A stretch of DNA of 64,000 nt from Astropecten irregularis (Eukaryota > Echinodermata > Asteroidea > Paxillosida > Astropectinidae): positions 6,572,001 through 6,636,000 of the forward strand of contig OZ020255.1 in NCBI GenBank assembly GCA_963971285.1, written 5' to 3'. A model generated the notes under the pieces. That model had not been told where the DNA came from. It searched no databases and saw only the letters and a program-made list of their open reading frames with translations. Made by a program: the position numbers and the translations under genes. This document shows positions 51,318 to 62,544 of this stretch, piece after piece; position 1 is the stretch's first letter; each line of letters opens with the position of its first letter.

Positions 51318-51672
51318 AGGTAATATCATACTTTGGTTTTTGTCAAAGAATTCATGATTCAGATTCATGGGCAAAAATATCAAGGACAATACAGTAATAG
51401 TCATCTGTGAAAATTTCAGTCCCATACGGTGCCCACTTTTTGAGAAAACAGTGAAAAACGGCCACAGTATTTCTTAAGTCTTAATTTTCCCTTATATTTT
51501 TGATCAAAAAGATTTTCGGTCGTTGTTTTACTGATTTCTGGAAAAATACACCATTTCAGACGGACAAATTGTAACGGTATGATTCTATCACCACCATCTT
51601 CATACCCTGAAAGTTATACGTAAATCTGTTAACATTTCTGTTTTGGTTTCTTATCAAAGTATGATACTACCT
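51318..51672 (+). mobile_element. TTAA-flanked element
   Basis: TTAA at 51314-51317 and 51673-51676. Termini AGGTAATATCATACTTTGG and CAAAGTATGATACTACCT. Confidence 0.88.
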
Positions 51673-51837
51673 TTAATGGATATAAGTTGTGATAATATAT
51701 CTCAGCTGTGTAAAACTGGGGTAGCATGTCTGAAAAGCAAGTTTTACAGGGTGTTTTTGGCAAACAATGATACACTTTGAATGCAGTGGCAGCCATATTT
51801 GTTTTAATCTTAAAACGCCTTCTGTCGGGCACCAGTT

Positions 51838-51976
51838 CTGCAGTCGATTTCACCAAACATTGCATAACTTACCCAACGTACAAATGTTGCGTAAGTTTTG
51901 TGAAATGGACATGACTTGTGCAACCAAGGCATATAAGTTACGCAACATTTTAAGTTTCATGAAATCTGCAGCAGTA
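51838..51976. mobile_element. Short GTCGATTTCACC-related element
   Basis: GCAGTCGATTTCACCAAACA at the left and AAGTTTCATGAAATCTGCAG at the right. TTGCATAACTTA/TAAGTTACGCAA stems inside. Confidence 0.6.
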
Positions 51977-52307
51977 CCATAGGGTTTGTGCACATGGTGT
52001 CAAAGCATTGTCCGTCAGTGGAAATCTTTCCAAGATATTCATAATTATGGATTCTATGTACATGATGAGCATTCAGGATTCAGCACACATACTGGTACCT
52101 GTACGTGTATACGTATACTGGTACACTGTTTAGCACTTTGTGTTACCGACTTACTTATCGTCACTCCATTATGATGCATAATTGCATGGTTGAAAGTTTT
52201 ATGTACATTTTTGTACATGATATGAAAATAGTCTGCAGAGTCCCATGAGGCATAAGTACAACATTGTGAGAGAACAGGAACCAGACAGGGCTGTGTGGTT
52301 TGGTGCT

Positions 52308-52520
52308 TAACCCTAACCCTCCTGCATACCACAATGTACCACTCATGGTTTTTCCTGTGGTAAGTGTGGTATCTTGTATCTTGCATACCACAACACACTG
52401 CAGTGAGATGGTGTGGTAATGTGTGGTTTATGATCCAGTCCCTACCTGTGGAGACTGTGGTAGGTAGTGTGTGGTAAGCAGCTCTTATCTTGTGTGGTAC
52501 GTGTAGAGGGTTAGGGTTAA
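52308..52520. mobile_element. TTAACCCTAACCC-bounded element, copy 5
   Basis: 213 bp, starts TTAACCCTAACCCTCCTGCA and ends GTAGAGGGTTAGGGTTAA. TGTGGTA/TACCACA interior as elsewhere. Confidence 0.88.
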
Positions 52521-52527
52521 TGATCAA

Positions 52528-52746
52528 TAGCGCTCCGCACTAATAACGTCACACGAGTGATTTGGCCAGCGCACACATGTACAAAATCCCTGGATGTCAG
52601 ACAAACATTGACTCACACACATAGTGTACACCATGCATGCACGCACACAAAAGGACATGTTTGAATGGTTGTAATGTTTGTCTGAGATCCGGTGTGACGT
52701 CACAGCATTTAGCCTGCTATTTTTAGCGCAAGTGCGGAGCGCTATA
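52528..52746. mobile_element. AATAGCGCTCCGCACTAA element, copy 2
   Basis: The left CAATAGCGCTCCGCACTAAT mirrors the right GCGCAAGTGCGGAGCGCTAT. TGTCAGACAAACATTG and its mirror AATGTTTGTCTGAGA lie inside. It follows a TTAGGG-bounded element by 7 bp. Confidence 0.85.
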
Positions 52747-52749
52747 TGC

Positions 52750-55090
52750 GGACCGAGTTTGTGACCGAGGTATTGGATGACAACGACTGTTTATTAACAA
52801 CCGTTGTTTTAACTTCCGCATCCTCCTATTGGTCAATGTGCACAGTTTGATCGACAGGCCAGGGGTGTGTTCCACTCCAGCTAACTACGCGCACGGCGCA
52901 GAGTGTGCACCACCGTTTTCAAACCGGAATGCGCTGTTCGCCAAACATGAACGTAACGTTCGCCTAACATATCTAACGGTGTAGAGGAGGTGTTTGCTGA
53001 AGTTGGCTAACTACATTGAATGAAAGATGAACGCAATACGCAACACAATCATGTTCGCGGTTTGTTGCGTGTGCGTTCCACTACAAAATCCAAGCGTAAC
53101 GCAAACGGCGCAGACCATGTTCACGCAAGCATAACGCACCCCAGAAGGGTCCATTGGGATCCATCTTCAATGGCGGACACAAACTTGAGAAATCAAAGCA
53201 AACTTTCAAAGAAATACCATTTTACAAGGGAACAAATGGACACATACATGAATTAAATATCGCGACATTTTTATCGTCAATTTTGAAAATCAAAAGGCAT
53301 TTTGTTGATACTCTTTTCTCAAGGGACTCTGCAGAATTCTGATATGACTCTATGACTTTGGATATGTACTGATAAACTGGCTTTACAAAAATAACTCTCG
53401 TTGCACATTGTTGTTTCAGAAAACAGACGACAACAAAATACGACAGACGACATCGATGAAATAAACGGTTTACTGTGCGCTGTTTGGATATGGCTGTGTC
53501 TAAAATCACTGGATGCGGCTGCAAGTTACATACACACCTATGGCAGCCACTAGTCAGTGACTGCAGCCGTTTCTATAGACTTGTGTGTTGTTTGTGGTTG
53601 CAGCCAGTGATTTGGGATGCGGCCTATTTCTTTTGGGAATGGTAACAGGTTTAAGAGATAAATATGAGGCAGCCATAGAGGTTTTTCACATGAAGCGCCG
53701 TCTGCGCATATCCGCATCAAAACCGAGGCTCTCTATGTTGAACTTCGGCCGCACCGAAACGACCCCTCGACACAGTATGGCATGCTTTGCTCTAGCAGAC
53801 CGTGAAAGTTCATTTTCATTTTCAAACGCTGAAGTACCAAATCGATTCTAAACGTGTCGTATTGGGATACCTCTATTAGTTACCAGCCGATTTTACGGAA
53901 GCATAAATGACCATCCGCGTTTCTACGTTGAAATTTATCCCAGTACCCTAGAAAATCTTAGCAGAAATCCTGTGTTTTTCGAGATCTGCTAAACATGGAA
54001 TTCTGTGTTCCATGGAATGGGAGACTTTGGAGAACCGGTCTTCAAGTGAACAGCACACGGGCATGCAATTGTGACATTCTGTCAGAGTTGGTACCAATGT
54101 TGGCTCAGAGATATGCCAGCAAAACTCCAGAGCAATAACATTCTGACAAACACAAGGTGTTCAGCATCTTACTCAGATTCGGAACACAAAAACTAGCGAA
54201 GTACAAAAGACATAATAAAATAAGTAAAACGCTACTAACAAACCCAAACAGGAATCTAGAACAATATCCTTTCATTTTGAAAAAAAAAAAAGCCCATAAG
54301 GGCTTGGGAAAAAAAAAAAAAAAAAAAAATTAGTTATGCCCCATTAACAGAAACTTTTATCATCATGGCCCTGTGATAGTGCTTTAACACCATTTTTTGA
54401 ATCTTTAAGCACTTGTAGTCTTTAAACCAGTCGTTTTTTTACCCTCTCTCTTTTCTTAAAATTTCTTTGCTAGGACACTTTTGTAACAGTGCTAAACAAG
54501 AAGCGCATAATTTATATACATCTGTACACTTGAAACGCTAACGAGAAAAAAATTATTTACAGCGATTAAAAAACGTTTTTACAGTCCCCAAAACTGTTTT
54601 TTTTTTTCGGGGGGAGAGTTTCTGAATGGGTATCGTCAGTTTTAAAGTTAAGTGAATCGTTCCCGGCATGTCATTACTATGGAAACGCATACTAGAATTT
54701 CTGTTCTTTTGGCGCCAAATGTAACAAACCATTAGTTTAGAGCACCATAAACCACTTAAAAATAACGTTTCCGCATTTTAAGGTGTTTTTTTTCTGGAGG
54801 ATTGTATCATTTTAAATATACCCCATCTACCAAAAACTCCTTTTTTTGTCCAAAAATCTCATTCAAAATCTACATGTTATCCATCGCGAACTCAGTTTAA
54901 TTAAGTACTGTTTTGATTAATTCAACGCCCTTATATGGAATAGAAATTTAGGAATTATTAAAGAAACATGACGAATGCCCCCTTTTTTTTTTTGTAAAAA
55001 TGTATCTCTTTGTTTTCTTGAAATTTTCAAGACTTTCCAATTTTCAACGAAAAGATTTGAATGTTTCAAAGGGCAATTCAAATTTGTTGA
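52750..55090. other. SUMO-MSL1 intergenic region, no gene recognised
   Basis: Contains a CGCA/GCGT-rich stretch (52860-53150) resembling 15840-16140, poly-A and poly-T tracts, and a small hairpin AAGCCCATAAGGGCTT at 54291-54306 between A-runs. An 88-codon plus frame at 53585-53851 has no family features. Confidence 0.5.
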
Positions 55091-55094
55091 AGCT

Positions 55095-55350
55095 TGGCCA
55101 ATCAAAGACATTGTTTCATCCTGGTATTATATAAAACAGCCCGTGATTGGCTGTTTTCTATGAGGTGGTGAGGATGGACAGCCAATGGAAAACACCGTAC
55201 TTTGCTTCAGTGTCTTTCTTTGATCTAAAACAAGCCGTGATTGGCCGACTGAGGTGGGCTGGATAACAGCAGATCTGACTATCCAATCAGAAATCGTGTA
55301 CTGTGGTCCAAAGTTCCATGGGTGGATGTAAGCTCATCTCCGATTGGTTC
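55095..55350. promoter_or_regulatory. Alternating CCAAT array with TATA-like box
   Basis: Six CCAAT pentamers start at 55098(+), 55146(-), 55182(+), 55240(-), 55283(+) and 55343(-), strictly alternating in orientation. TATATAAAA lies at 55128-55136. Most of it is a degenerate duplication of about 94 bp (GCCGTGATTGGC cores). It sits at the 3' end of the MSL1-like gene. Promoter or enhancer function is inferred from motifs only. Confidence 0.4.
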
Positions 55351-55421
55351 GGCTCCTCGTCTGCCTTCTAGACTCCTCCTTGTCCCGTTCGTTCACGTCG
55401 TACCATGGAAGCTCAAACCCG
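55334..55421 (-). CDS. MSL1: MSL1-like last coding exon
   Basis: 88 nt coding GFELPWYDVNERDKEESRRQ and a basic end RTRSRTNRR, then TGA at 55336-55334. FxLPW followed by a basic C-terminus is typical of MSL1. Confidence 0.93.
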
Positions 55422-58400
55422 CTGAGAAGAAACCATACACAAAGCAATGATTTAACTTCCGTCCCAAAAGCTCATACAAACTATTTGTTCACTGTACAAA
55501 ATAGTAAACAACAGTAGTTTATTACAGTCCAAATAGTTTTCGTACAAACTTTTTGTACAAAATAAACAGTCGGTTAACACAGTTGAAACGGCATTCAACA
55601 TCAACTGCAATGTTTTCAAGTCTGGGACCAAGTCTGGTCTGATTATACTTACAGGTCCTTAGCGACAGGCACCTGCACTCCGAACGCCACGAGTGGAATG
55701 GTTTCAGAAACTTGTAACTGACAGGCTGCCAGGAGAAAAAGAAAAACAACAACATCATATTAAATACTACGTATGAGGACACATTTGTTAATGTGCTGTG
55801 TGACATATGCCTCATTTTGACAGAGCAGGTCACAATTTACATGGATTCAAACAGCTTTCAGACAATTTCACAGGCTGCCTTCTGAAAGAACCGAAGATAT
55901 TATTGAGAGAACCACAGATAATGTTATTAGCTGAATAGGGGTCGGTTTCACAAAGCCCAACGGTCGATCGTAACTCAGTTACGAAGCATAACCCATCGTA
56001 TCCTACATAGGGCTGCAATGCATCATAAGTCCTACGATTGATAGTAAGTTACGATGAGTTTGGTGAAATCGAACCCTGATCCTAAGTTGCTTCCGAAGAT
56101 GGACATGCAAGCAAAATGTCCAGATTACACCTCTAGTTTCTTTCCTGAGGCACCCCCCACCAAGGAGTGTCTTTCCTGGTGATGAGGGCAGTTTTTGACA
56201 TCCACAGAATAGCTATTAAGACATGATATCGTACCATCGTAAGGTTCTGGGTAGAACGTCTTTAGGACGTCGTCCCAGTTGCCGTACTCCCGTCGTAGCA
56301 TCTTTTGCTCCAGGCGCTCGTGCTCCCGCAGCTCCCGCACTCGCTGGATGTCCCACCGCTTGCGCTTCTGTTCGGCAATCTCGTACTTCTGGTGCCGGCG
56401 TTCGAACGTCCCCTCCTCTAGATCCTGCGAGAAACAAGTCCAGGATCCATGAACATTTCCCCTTCATTTTGTAATTTGTGGACATATGTAAGAAGGCTGC
56501 AATGTATTAACTCTAACACAGCCTGAAACTCAGGTAGTTCTGTTGAGTTTGGCTTGTTTGGTACCAAACAGTAAGGACATGTTGTTGGGCTTTGTTTGAT
56601 TCAGTGCCAAAGGTCCAGAAGTACAGGTTCACTGTTTAATTCTGTCAGGTTTGGGGAAGTAAGGCGTGAGACCTGTGATAACAACTGTTGGAGTTAGTGG
56701 CAGTGCACTGGAATTTATTTTGTGGGTAAGGTTACCCATGGTCTATAGCTCAGTTGCTGGTGGAATTTGTGGTGGTGCACTGGCATATATTTTGTGCGTG
56801 CGAAGGCATTTGTTTCATTCTGTTACCAATTCAATCAAACTTCAACAGCTGGAGCCTGTTGAAGTTTGTCAGGTTCATTACCAAACCTGTGACCAACTGT
56901 TGAAGTATGTTGGATTCAATACTCTTTCTAGCGCAAGAACTTGAGTTACAGTACGTAAAAACCATCCTCCTATTAGGTATCAGCAAAAGAAATCCTGTGG
57001 GGATTTTTAATTGTTTTTTTTTTTCTGAGAGCAAGACTTTTGGTGCTTAGCGATTTTTCCTGTGCTTAGCAGCTCTGTGAGGCTAATCCTTGGAATCTAG
57101 CAGTTGAACTCACCTCTGCAGTGTCGGCACCGGAACAGCTGGTCATGATATTGACCCGCCAAGAGGGCACTAAAAGGGAGACAAAAATAAAAAATGTCAA
57201 AAAATTGCTAGATGGTGACAGCACGGGATGAAGTGCAAAGTACTGCCAGTTGATCAGAAGTAACTTTCCTAGTGTCAGGGCAGTTTACTTAGCGAAAAGT
57301 TTGAGCGCAGACGCCCCGGGTGCACAGGATAACCTTCCAGAGGCAGGGAAATAATTGATCAGGTAAGTTTGACCACGGAATACCTTACAGACTTTGTGCA
57401 GTAAAGGTAACCTTCTTTGTGCCTGGGCAGTTACTGAGCAAGCAGTCTGAACGCAGACTCCTGGATGCACAAGGACAATAAATGAGCAAGCAGTCTGACC
57501 ACAGAACACATGCACCTTACAGACTTTCTGCTGCATGAGGTAGCCCTCCTAGCGGCAGGGTAGTTCCTGAGCAAGCAGTCCAACCCTACAAAATGCGATA
57601 TCATGGCAAGTTATGCAAAACCGGCAGCAGGAAGGCTAATCTTCTTTTCGCATTAATTGCATCGATGTCCTTCTGTCTTCCTAAAGACCTAGACCAACGA
57701 AGACCTTCTCTGGAAGAGAAACTGTCCACCAAACTGACCTTGAACAACGGTCTGGCCCTCTGGTAGCGCCGGGTCTGGATCGGTCACCCTTAGGTCACTC
57801 AGACATGGGTAGATCACCTCAGTCTTCAAGTACTGTTCGCCCTTGACCCCGCTCCTCTCCGCATCCCCCGCACCACCTTTCTTATCCTCCTTAGCCTTGG
57901 ACCCCTGACCCTCTTTACGAGGCGTCCTCTCCTCCTTTCGGAGTGACCGTTCGGACTTGCTGTCCTCCTTGGACCGGCCCGATGTCCGGACCTCCTTGCT
58001 GCGGGGAGTTCCCCGTTCAGGGCCTTTGGCTTTAAGCTGCTTGCGACGGCCGGTGGCCGCGTAGGGCGAGGAGTGGGCGGGGGAACGGGAAGGCGTGGAA
58101 TCCTTTTCGATTGGTTGTCGCTTGATGGGAGTGGTCGGCTCGACGCTGCTGCCTTTCCTGTGAAAAAAATAATATGCAAATTTAAATCAGAGCTTCAACC
58201 AATCAGTTTAAAGGAAATAATGGCAACCATTTTGAAAAATCTCAAAATTATTTATAATCTACCTTTTGCAAGTTAATGAAGAATCACCCGATGAAACCGA
58301 GGCCGGTATATGTACATGGTTGAGTATCGGTTCTTGGTGTTTCTGCGCTAGGACTGTTCGTCTCTGAATCCTCTCCAAGCGAGCTTTCAACTTTAGGGAT

Positions 58401-61400
58401 AAATACAAATGAAGAAAGAAATACAGTCGAACCTCGTTAATACGAGGTCGCCGGGACTTACCGAAAATGCTCGTATTAAGCGGGGCCTCGTATTATGCGG
58501 GATCCATATTTTGTCAACCAAAATGCACGTGTGTGCGGTACACGGCACACACAGCATGCACTATCCTTCCGGTAACCCATAATTACGTGTCAAGTCCGTG
58601 TTTACATTTTAGAAGTACTTAATAAATGTGCTTGATAAATTTCATTTTGTTGAATTGTCACGGTTGTAAAAGGGATTTCATTACAATATGTAAGAATAAT
58701 AAAAACCAAGTAAATAAAAATAATGCAACACGAAAACGACATGAAAATTGCGAGTGGATGACAGCGACGAACGTTAGCACCGCACGTTCAGACAAGTTGG
58801 TTGCCAAACAATGTGTGCAGTATGAAGCAATGTGCACCGCAGGGAACCAGTGATATTTTGATGGACACGAGAGGGCGCAATTTTAACTTAAATTAATAAG
58901 TGCGTTCGTGGTTTTTGGGGGTTTTTTTTGACACGGATTATTTTTTTTAAGATGTCGGGTTTTTTAGCAGTCCAACATCTGTCTTTTTCCCCCTTCCCTT
59001 CATGTAGCCAATCACAAAATTTGCGCTATGTCGGCACTTCGTAACGGTGACCAATGCGGAAGCATTGCATGAACGAAACCCATCCGATCACGTGCATGGT
59101 GACCACGTGTAGCTGTAACATCGGCCGATCGGTCGGGCCGCAGTCAGATCGTATCGGTCCGTTCATGGAATATTATTTTGTTCGGATACATGTTGGCTAC
59201 ACTTTGAAGAATTTGTTGTGACCAAAATCCTTCTTACACGTCATCAGCAAGGTAAAATTGTCTGGAAATTAGCGTGGACTTTGTTTGATTTTTGAAAAAA
59301 AAATGAAGAAGTTTTTCTCCTTACGAAAACGAATCGACAAAATGGAAGACCTCGCCGTTTTCCTCGGGCGGGTTTTGACTTTCGTGACAGCCAAAAAACC
59401 CACGTGGATCACGCTCAATAAAAGAAAATACTATGGGCCGTACGTTGTCTGGTTTTTTGTTTACACTTTCCACTGGGCAAGCCGCTGGTAAAACCGCAGG
59501 AGGGGATTAGTGGGCATTAGCGCTGCGGTGAATTTAGCTTTCGGTAACATGAAACAACGGCGACTTGATGGTGGTGGGATTTTTCTTAATCTGTACAAAG
59601 AAATCCGAAAACCGTTTCTAAAAGAAGCCAGATGCCTCGTATTAAATGGGTTGTTTACAATGACTTTCACGCAACTGGGTCAGCCCAAAACGCTCGTATT
59701 AAAAGGTTTTTCGTATTATCAGTGCTCGTATTAAGCAAATATTTCCCCATAGAAACGTGCACAACTCGGTCGGGACCGGCGTGATATGCTCGTCTTAACC
59801 GAGATCTCGTCTTAAGAGAGCTCGTATTAATGAGGTTCGACTGTACATCCAATTACAAAAGAATGAATCATTTATTTTCCAAAAAAAAGTTTGTGAAAAA
59901 AAAAAAAAAAAAAAAAAAAAATCAACAAATTTTCAAAAGACAAATTGCCCTTTAATTAGGGCTGTGTTTTTTACTACAGATTTTTCATTTGTAAAAATCA
60001 AATTCTTGAAATAATGACAACATTTTGTATCTTCCTGTGAAGAGAAATGAGTTTCACAAAATAGAGGGCGCTATAATTATTAGATGTCAGATTTGGCCAA
60101 CAGAGGGCGCTATATTAAATCTGTGGAAAAAAGAAATGCAATCAACAACAGAGGGCGCTGTTTGACTAAAATTAAAAAGATGAGTGCAGAATGTTTGAAT
60201 ACAAAATGTAAACAAGCCAAAAACAATTAATCTCCACAATAGTAAATTCATTCGGAGAAAATGGTTCACATTAACAGTGACTGTAAGTTACAAAAAGCTT
60301 TAAGCCATCCACTAATTACAAATACCAAATCTAAATTTGTACATTTCTAAATTTTTATTAATTTCAAACGTTTGAATTTTGGCAAATCTCAATAAGAATT
60401 TTCTTTGATTACCCACCTAAAATCAAAATTTAAGTACAACTGTAAATATATAGTAATAGTTAATAAATAATAGTTTCAAAAGAACAAACACTGAGCAAGG
60501 GCGAGAGTAAACATATAAACTGCTCTACATTCATTGTTTATCATGCTTTGTACACTCAATACTGTTGACGTTTTTCTGCACGTACACATTTGTGTATAAC
60601 CTCCACAATCCAACCATGTTATTCTTGAAGTTAAGGAAAAGTAAACAAAATCTAAAATTGTACGCAACTTTTGAGCCCTACTGTTACAACTTTAGAGATC
60701 GCTAAATATAGTTAACACGTCATGTATGCTTTAGTAATTAAACCTAGAAAAACCAAGGTCAAATTTGGTCGTCTCAGTCACATTTTCACACAGGAAGCCG
60801 CCATCACAATTTAACAGAATGAAAAGTTTCTAATGTTGCAATGGATTTGCTGATGAATAGTTGTGAGGTTGAATAATGCACAATACTTTTATTGTTATTT
60901 CCATACATTTACAGGAAAGCAGAGTGAGGTTTCAATTTCAAGGATAATTCCTGCTGAACAAAACAAAAACAAAACTCAGTCATACACAAAATGGCTAAGG
61001 TTATCTTGCCCTATCCTATGGCCATGGGTCAATCTGATGAAAATATTGTAAAAGTGTGAAAAGTTGTAGAAAAATAAACGTACACGGTACAGTAAGTCAA
61101 AAGAGTTGATTTCATCATAGAGCTCTATGATTTCATGAAGCCCTACGTCTACGATCGATCGTAACTCGAGTTTATACTAAGGATAACTTATCGTATCCTA
61201 CGTAGGGATGCAATGCATCATAAATTCTACGATTGAACGATTGATAGTAAGTTACGATGAGTTTGGTGAAATGATGAAATCGACCACAGGCTAAAGAAGT
61301 TAACACTCTAATCGAACTTGAATCCTTACCGTGTCGTTCTGGGCCCGTACTTTCTGGAGCTCCTGGTCTCGCCTCTGCAGTTCATTCTGCTGCTGCTCGA

Positions 61401-61950
61401 TGACGTCCAAGTGTAGCATGGATAAGGCCTTCAGGTGCTGCACCTCGTGCTTCTCGACAAACTTCCCCTCTGGATCGTCCGAAGATCGAGTAGATTGGAA
61501 ATCATCACGATCACCACCACCGTGCTGCTGATCGGTTGATGTTGCTGCAGGTGCGGCGGTCGTCAGCCCCGGGGTGGTGGTGGTGTTATTGCCGGTCTTC
61601 TTTGTACCGTGCCTGGTGGTGGTTGTGACGGTCGCACCGGTGGCGTTCGAAGGTCCATTACCGTGGTGGTTATGGTGGTGACGATGGTGGTTATCCTCGT
61701 CCTCCATGATTGCTGGTGGGACCTTGGATTGAGAGGCCACGGTGCTGTTACTGTTAGCGTCGCCACAACCACCACCGCGGCCCTCCACCATCGCCATGTT
61801 GACGGCGACGATAGGCGAGCTGTTACCAGACAACAACTCGCTCACGTTGTCTCCGATCCTGGCCAGGGCTTTGCGTGACAAGGCACTTTTGTTGACGGTC
61901 TTGTTGCGCTGGAGTCCCACAAATTCAGATTTCATGTTACCGGGAGCCAT
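55334..61950 (-). CDS. MSL1: MSL1-like protein (male-specific lethal complex scaffold; coiled coil + PEHE domain)
   Basis: MSL1 is the nuclear scaffold that joins MSL2, MSL3 and the histone H4K16 acetyltransferase MOF/KAT8. Seven coding exons on the minus strand (61330-61950, 58263-58390, 57739-58157, 57114-57169, 56235-56424, 55653-55725, 55334-55421) have matched phases and total 524 residues; human MSL1 is about 614. The coiled coil lies at about residues 164-225 (LHLDVIEQQQNELQRRDQEL then LKARLERIQRR). A basic Ser/Lys linker follows. The PEHE region runs from about residue 380, with VPSWRV, FERRHQKYEIAEQKRKRWDI, QRVRELREHERLEQKM and LVAFGVQVPV, ending GFELPWYDV and a basic tail. A His run (HHRHHHNHHG) is at about residues 88-97. 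The start is uncertain: an in-frame ATG at 62083-62085 would add 45 unconvincing residues. KANSL1 also has a PEHE domain, but the coiled-coil and RKRWDIQR segments fit MSL1 better. Confidence 0.92.
55653..55725 (-). CDS. MSL1: MSL1-like coding exon 6
   Basis: 73 nt coding CQLQVSETIPLVAFGVQVPV and AKD, the conserved C-terminal part of PEHE. Donor GTAAGT. Confidence 0.92.
55935..56092. mobile_element. GTCGATTTCACCAAACTC-type element in MSL1-like intron
   Basis: AGGGGTCGGTTTCACAAAGC at the left and GATGAGTTTGGTGAAATCGA at the right. The interior ATCCTACATAGGGCTGCAAT matches 43755-43925 and 61110-61292. Confidence 0.8.
56235..56424 (-). CDS. MSL1: MSL1-like coding exon 5 (PEHE core)
   Basis: 190 nt coding DLEEGTFERRHQKYEIAEQK, RKRWDIQRVRELREHERL and YGNWDDVLKTFYPEPYD. 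This long charged helix is the most family-specific segment. Donor GTACGA. Confidence 0.94.
56525..56945. repeat. CTTCAACAG repeat, copy B (uninterrupted)
   Basis: Inverted relative to 50583-51300. It provides the empty site (ACCAAACCTGTGACC at 56880-56894) for the miniature element at 50657-50906. MSL1-like intron. Confidence 0.8.
57114..57169 (-). CDS. MSL1: MSL1-like coding exon 4
   Basis: 56 nt coding VPSWRVNIMTSCSGADTAE. The PSWR motif is characteristic of the N-terminal part of PEHE regions. Donor GTGAGT. Confidence 0.9.
57739..58157 (-). CDS. MSL1: MSL1-like coding exon 3 (basic linker)
   Basis: 419 nt coding a Lys/Arg/Ser/Glu-rich, probably disordered linker (SPYAATGRRKQLKAKGPERG), ending YLKTEVIYPCLSDLRVTDPD. 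Split codons at both ends fit the neighbours. Donor GTCAGT. Confidence 0.88.
58263..58390 (-). CDS. MSL1: MSL1-like coding exon 2
   Basis: 42 codons plus two bases. LKARLERIQRRTVLAQKHQE continues the coiled-coil heptads from exon 1. Acceptor CCTAAAG, donor GTAGAT. Confidence 0.85.
58424..59843. mobile_element. 1420-bp TA-flanked element, pogo/Tigger-like termini, non-autonomous
   Basis: TA at 58422-58423 and 59844-59845 flank CAGTCGAACCTCGTTAATAC and the mirror TATTAATGAGGTTCGACTG. Further inside, CTCGTATTAAGC occurs in both orientations. CAGT-GAACCTCG ends and a TA target are typical of pogo/Tigger elements. Two short frames (58626-58853, 59285-59491) show no DDE transposase or CENP-B-like motifs that I can recognise. 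It lies in MSL1-like intron 1. Confidence 0.85.
60060..60160 (+). promoter_or_regulatory. Three same-direction AGAGGGCGCT motifs
   Basis: AGAGGGCGCT at 60063-60072, 60102-60111 and 60150-60159, spaced 39 and 48 bp. This resembles the core of the CTCF site. In an MSL1-like intron. Confidence 0.4.
60165..61105. other. MSL1-like intron 1, AT-rich, nothing recognised
   Basis: No gene, RNA or element boundary supported between the CTCF-like cluster and the element at 61110. Confidence 0.5.
61110..61292. mobile_element. GTCGATTTCACC-type element next to MSL1 exon 1
   Basis: Left GATTTCATGAAGCCCTACG and right GATGAGTTTGGTGAAATGAT then GAAATCGACC. Short local duplications (GATGAAAT, ACGATTGA) have expanded this copy. 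It ends about 38 bp from the splice donor of coding exon 1. Confidence 0.75.
61330..61950 (-). CDS. MSL1: MSL1-like coding exon 1
   Basis: 207 codons from MAPGNMKSEFVG. Contains low-complexity Gly/Ser/Thr and His-rich stretches, then the start of the coiled coil (QQQNELQRRDQELQKVRAQN). Donor GTAAGG, phase 0. The upstream in-frame ATG at 62083-62085 is an alternative start. Confidence 0.85.
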
Positions 61951-62453
61951 AGGGTTGAGCAGAAACGAGTATTTTCCACGCAGGATAGACGAGATCCGTA
62001 CAGAAGCCGTTGGAAAATCTCCATTGTATAAATGTGTATTATAAAAAAGCGTTACGTACGTACGTAGGTCCGTGCAGTAAAGCATAGCACGCTATGGCAT
62101 TATTACAATACAAAAATCCTCACATGTGATAAAGCATAGGACGCGTTCAAATCAACGGCAGCGTGTTGTGCATGTACCTATAGCACTGGTACTCTGCACT
62201 ATGACAGCGTGTGTAAACCAGATGTCAGATAACCAGCGCTCTTTATCTTTGGCCTTTAAAACAAAATTCACTTCATCTCTTCGTTTGAACTGAGGTTGAA
62301 TATCTTTAAGTCAAGCATTCATGATATTCATCTTGGATAGGAAATAAACGTACATGAAAGATCTTTGTTTGAAAAAATGATAAACAATAAAATAAATGGA
62401 GGAAAGAAAATATTGAATGGTCATATTTTTTAAAATCCACTTCTTGACTAACT

Positions 62454-62470
62454 GTCTCCGTGGCGCAATT

Positions 62471-62527
<57 letters not shown>
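62454..62527 (+). tRNA. trnN-GUU: tRNA-Asn (anticodon GTT)
   Basis: 74 nt fold as a complete cloverleaf. The acceptor GTCTCCG pairs with CGGGGAC with one G-U pair. The A box is TGGCGCAATTGG, the anticodon stem TTCGG/CCGAA holds loop CTGTTAA (GTT at 62488-62490), and the B box is GGTTCAAGCC; discriminator G. A pol III T-run terminator starts at 62537. No intron. It lies between the divergent MSL1-like and PIP4K2 genes. Confidence 0.98.
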
Positions 62528-62530
<3 letters not shown>

Positions 62531-62536
62531 CGATTA

Positions 62537-62542
62537 TTTTTT
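62537..62542 (+). terminator. Pol III terminator of tRNA-Asn
   Basis: Six T residues start 10 nt after the tRNA 3' end, the usual distance for pol III termination. A second T-run follows from 62547. Confidence 0.85.
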
Positions 62543-62544
62543 CC

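Noticed and set aside
53585..53851. An 88-codon frame in the SUMO-MSL1 interval
   Set aside because: No recognisable motif and no splice or poly(A) context; cannot be separated from chance.
62083..62085. Upstream in-frame ATG as the MSL1-like start
   Set aside because: The added 45 residues (MLYCTDLRTYVTLFYN...) look like translated non-coding sequence; MAPGNMKSEF is preferred, though neither is proven.
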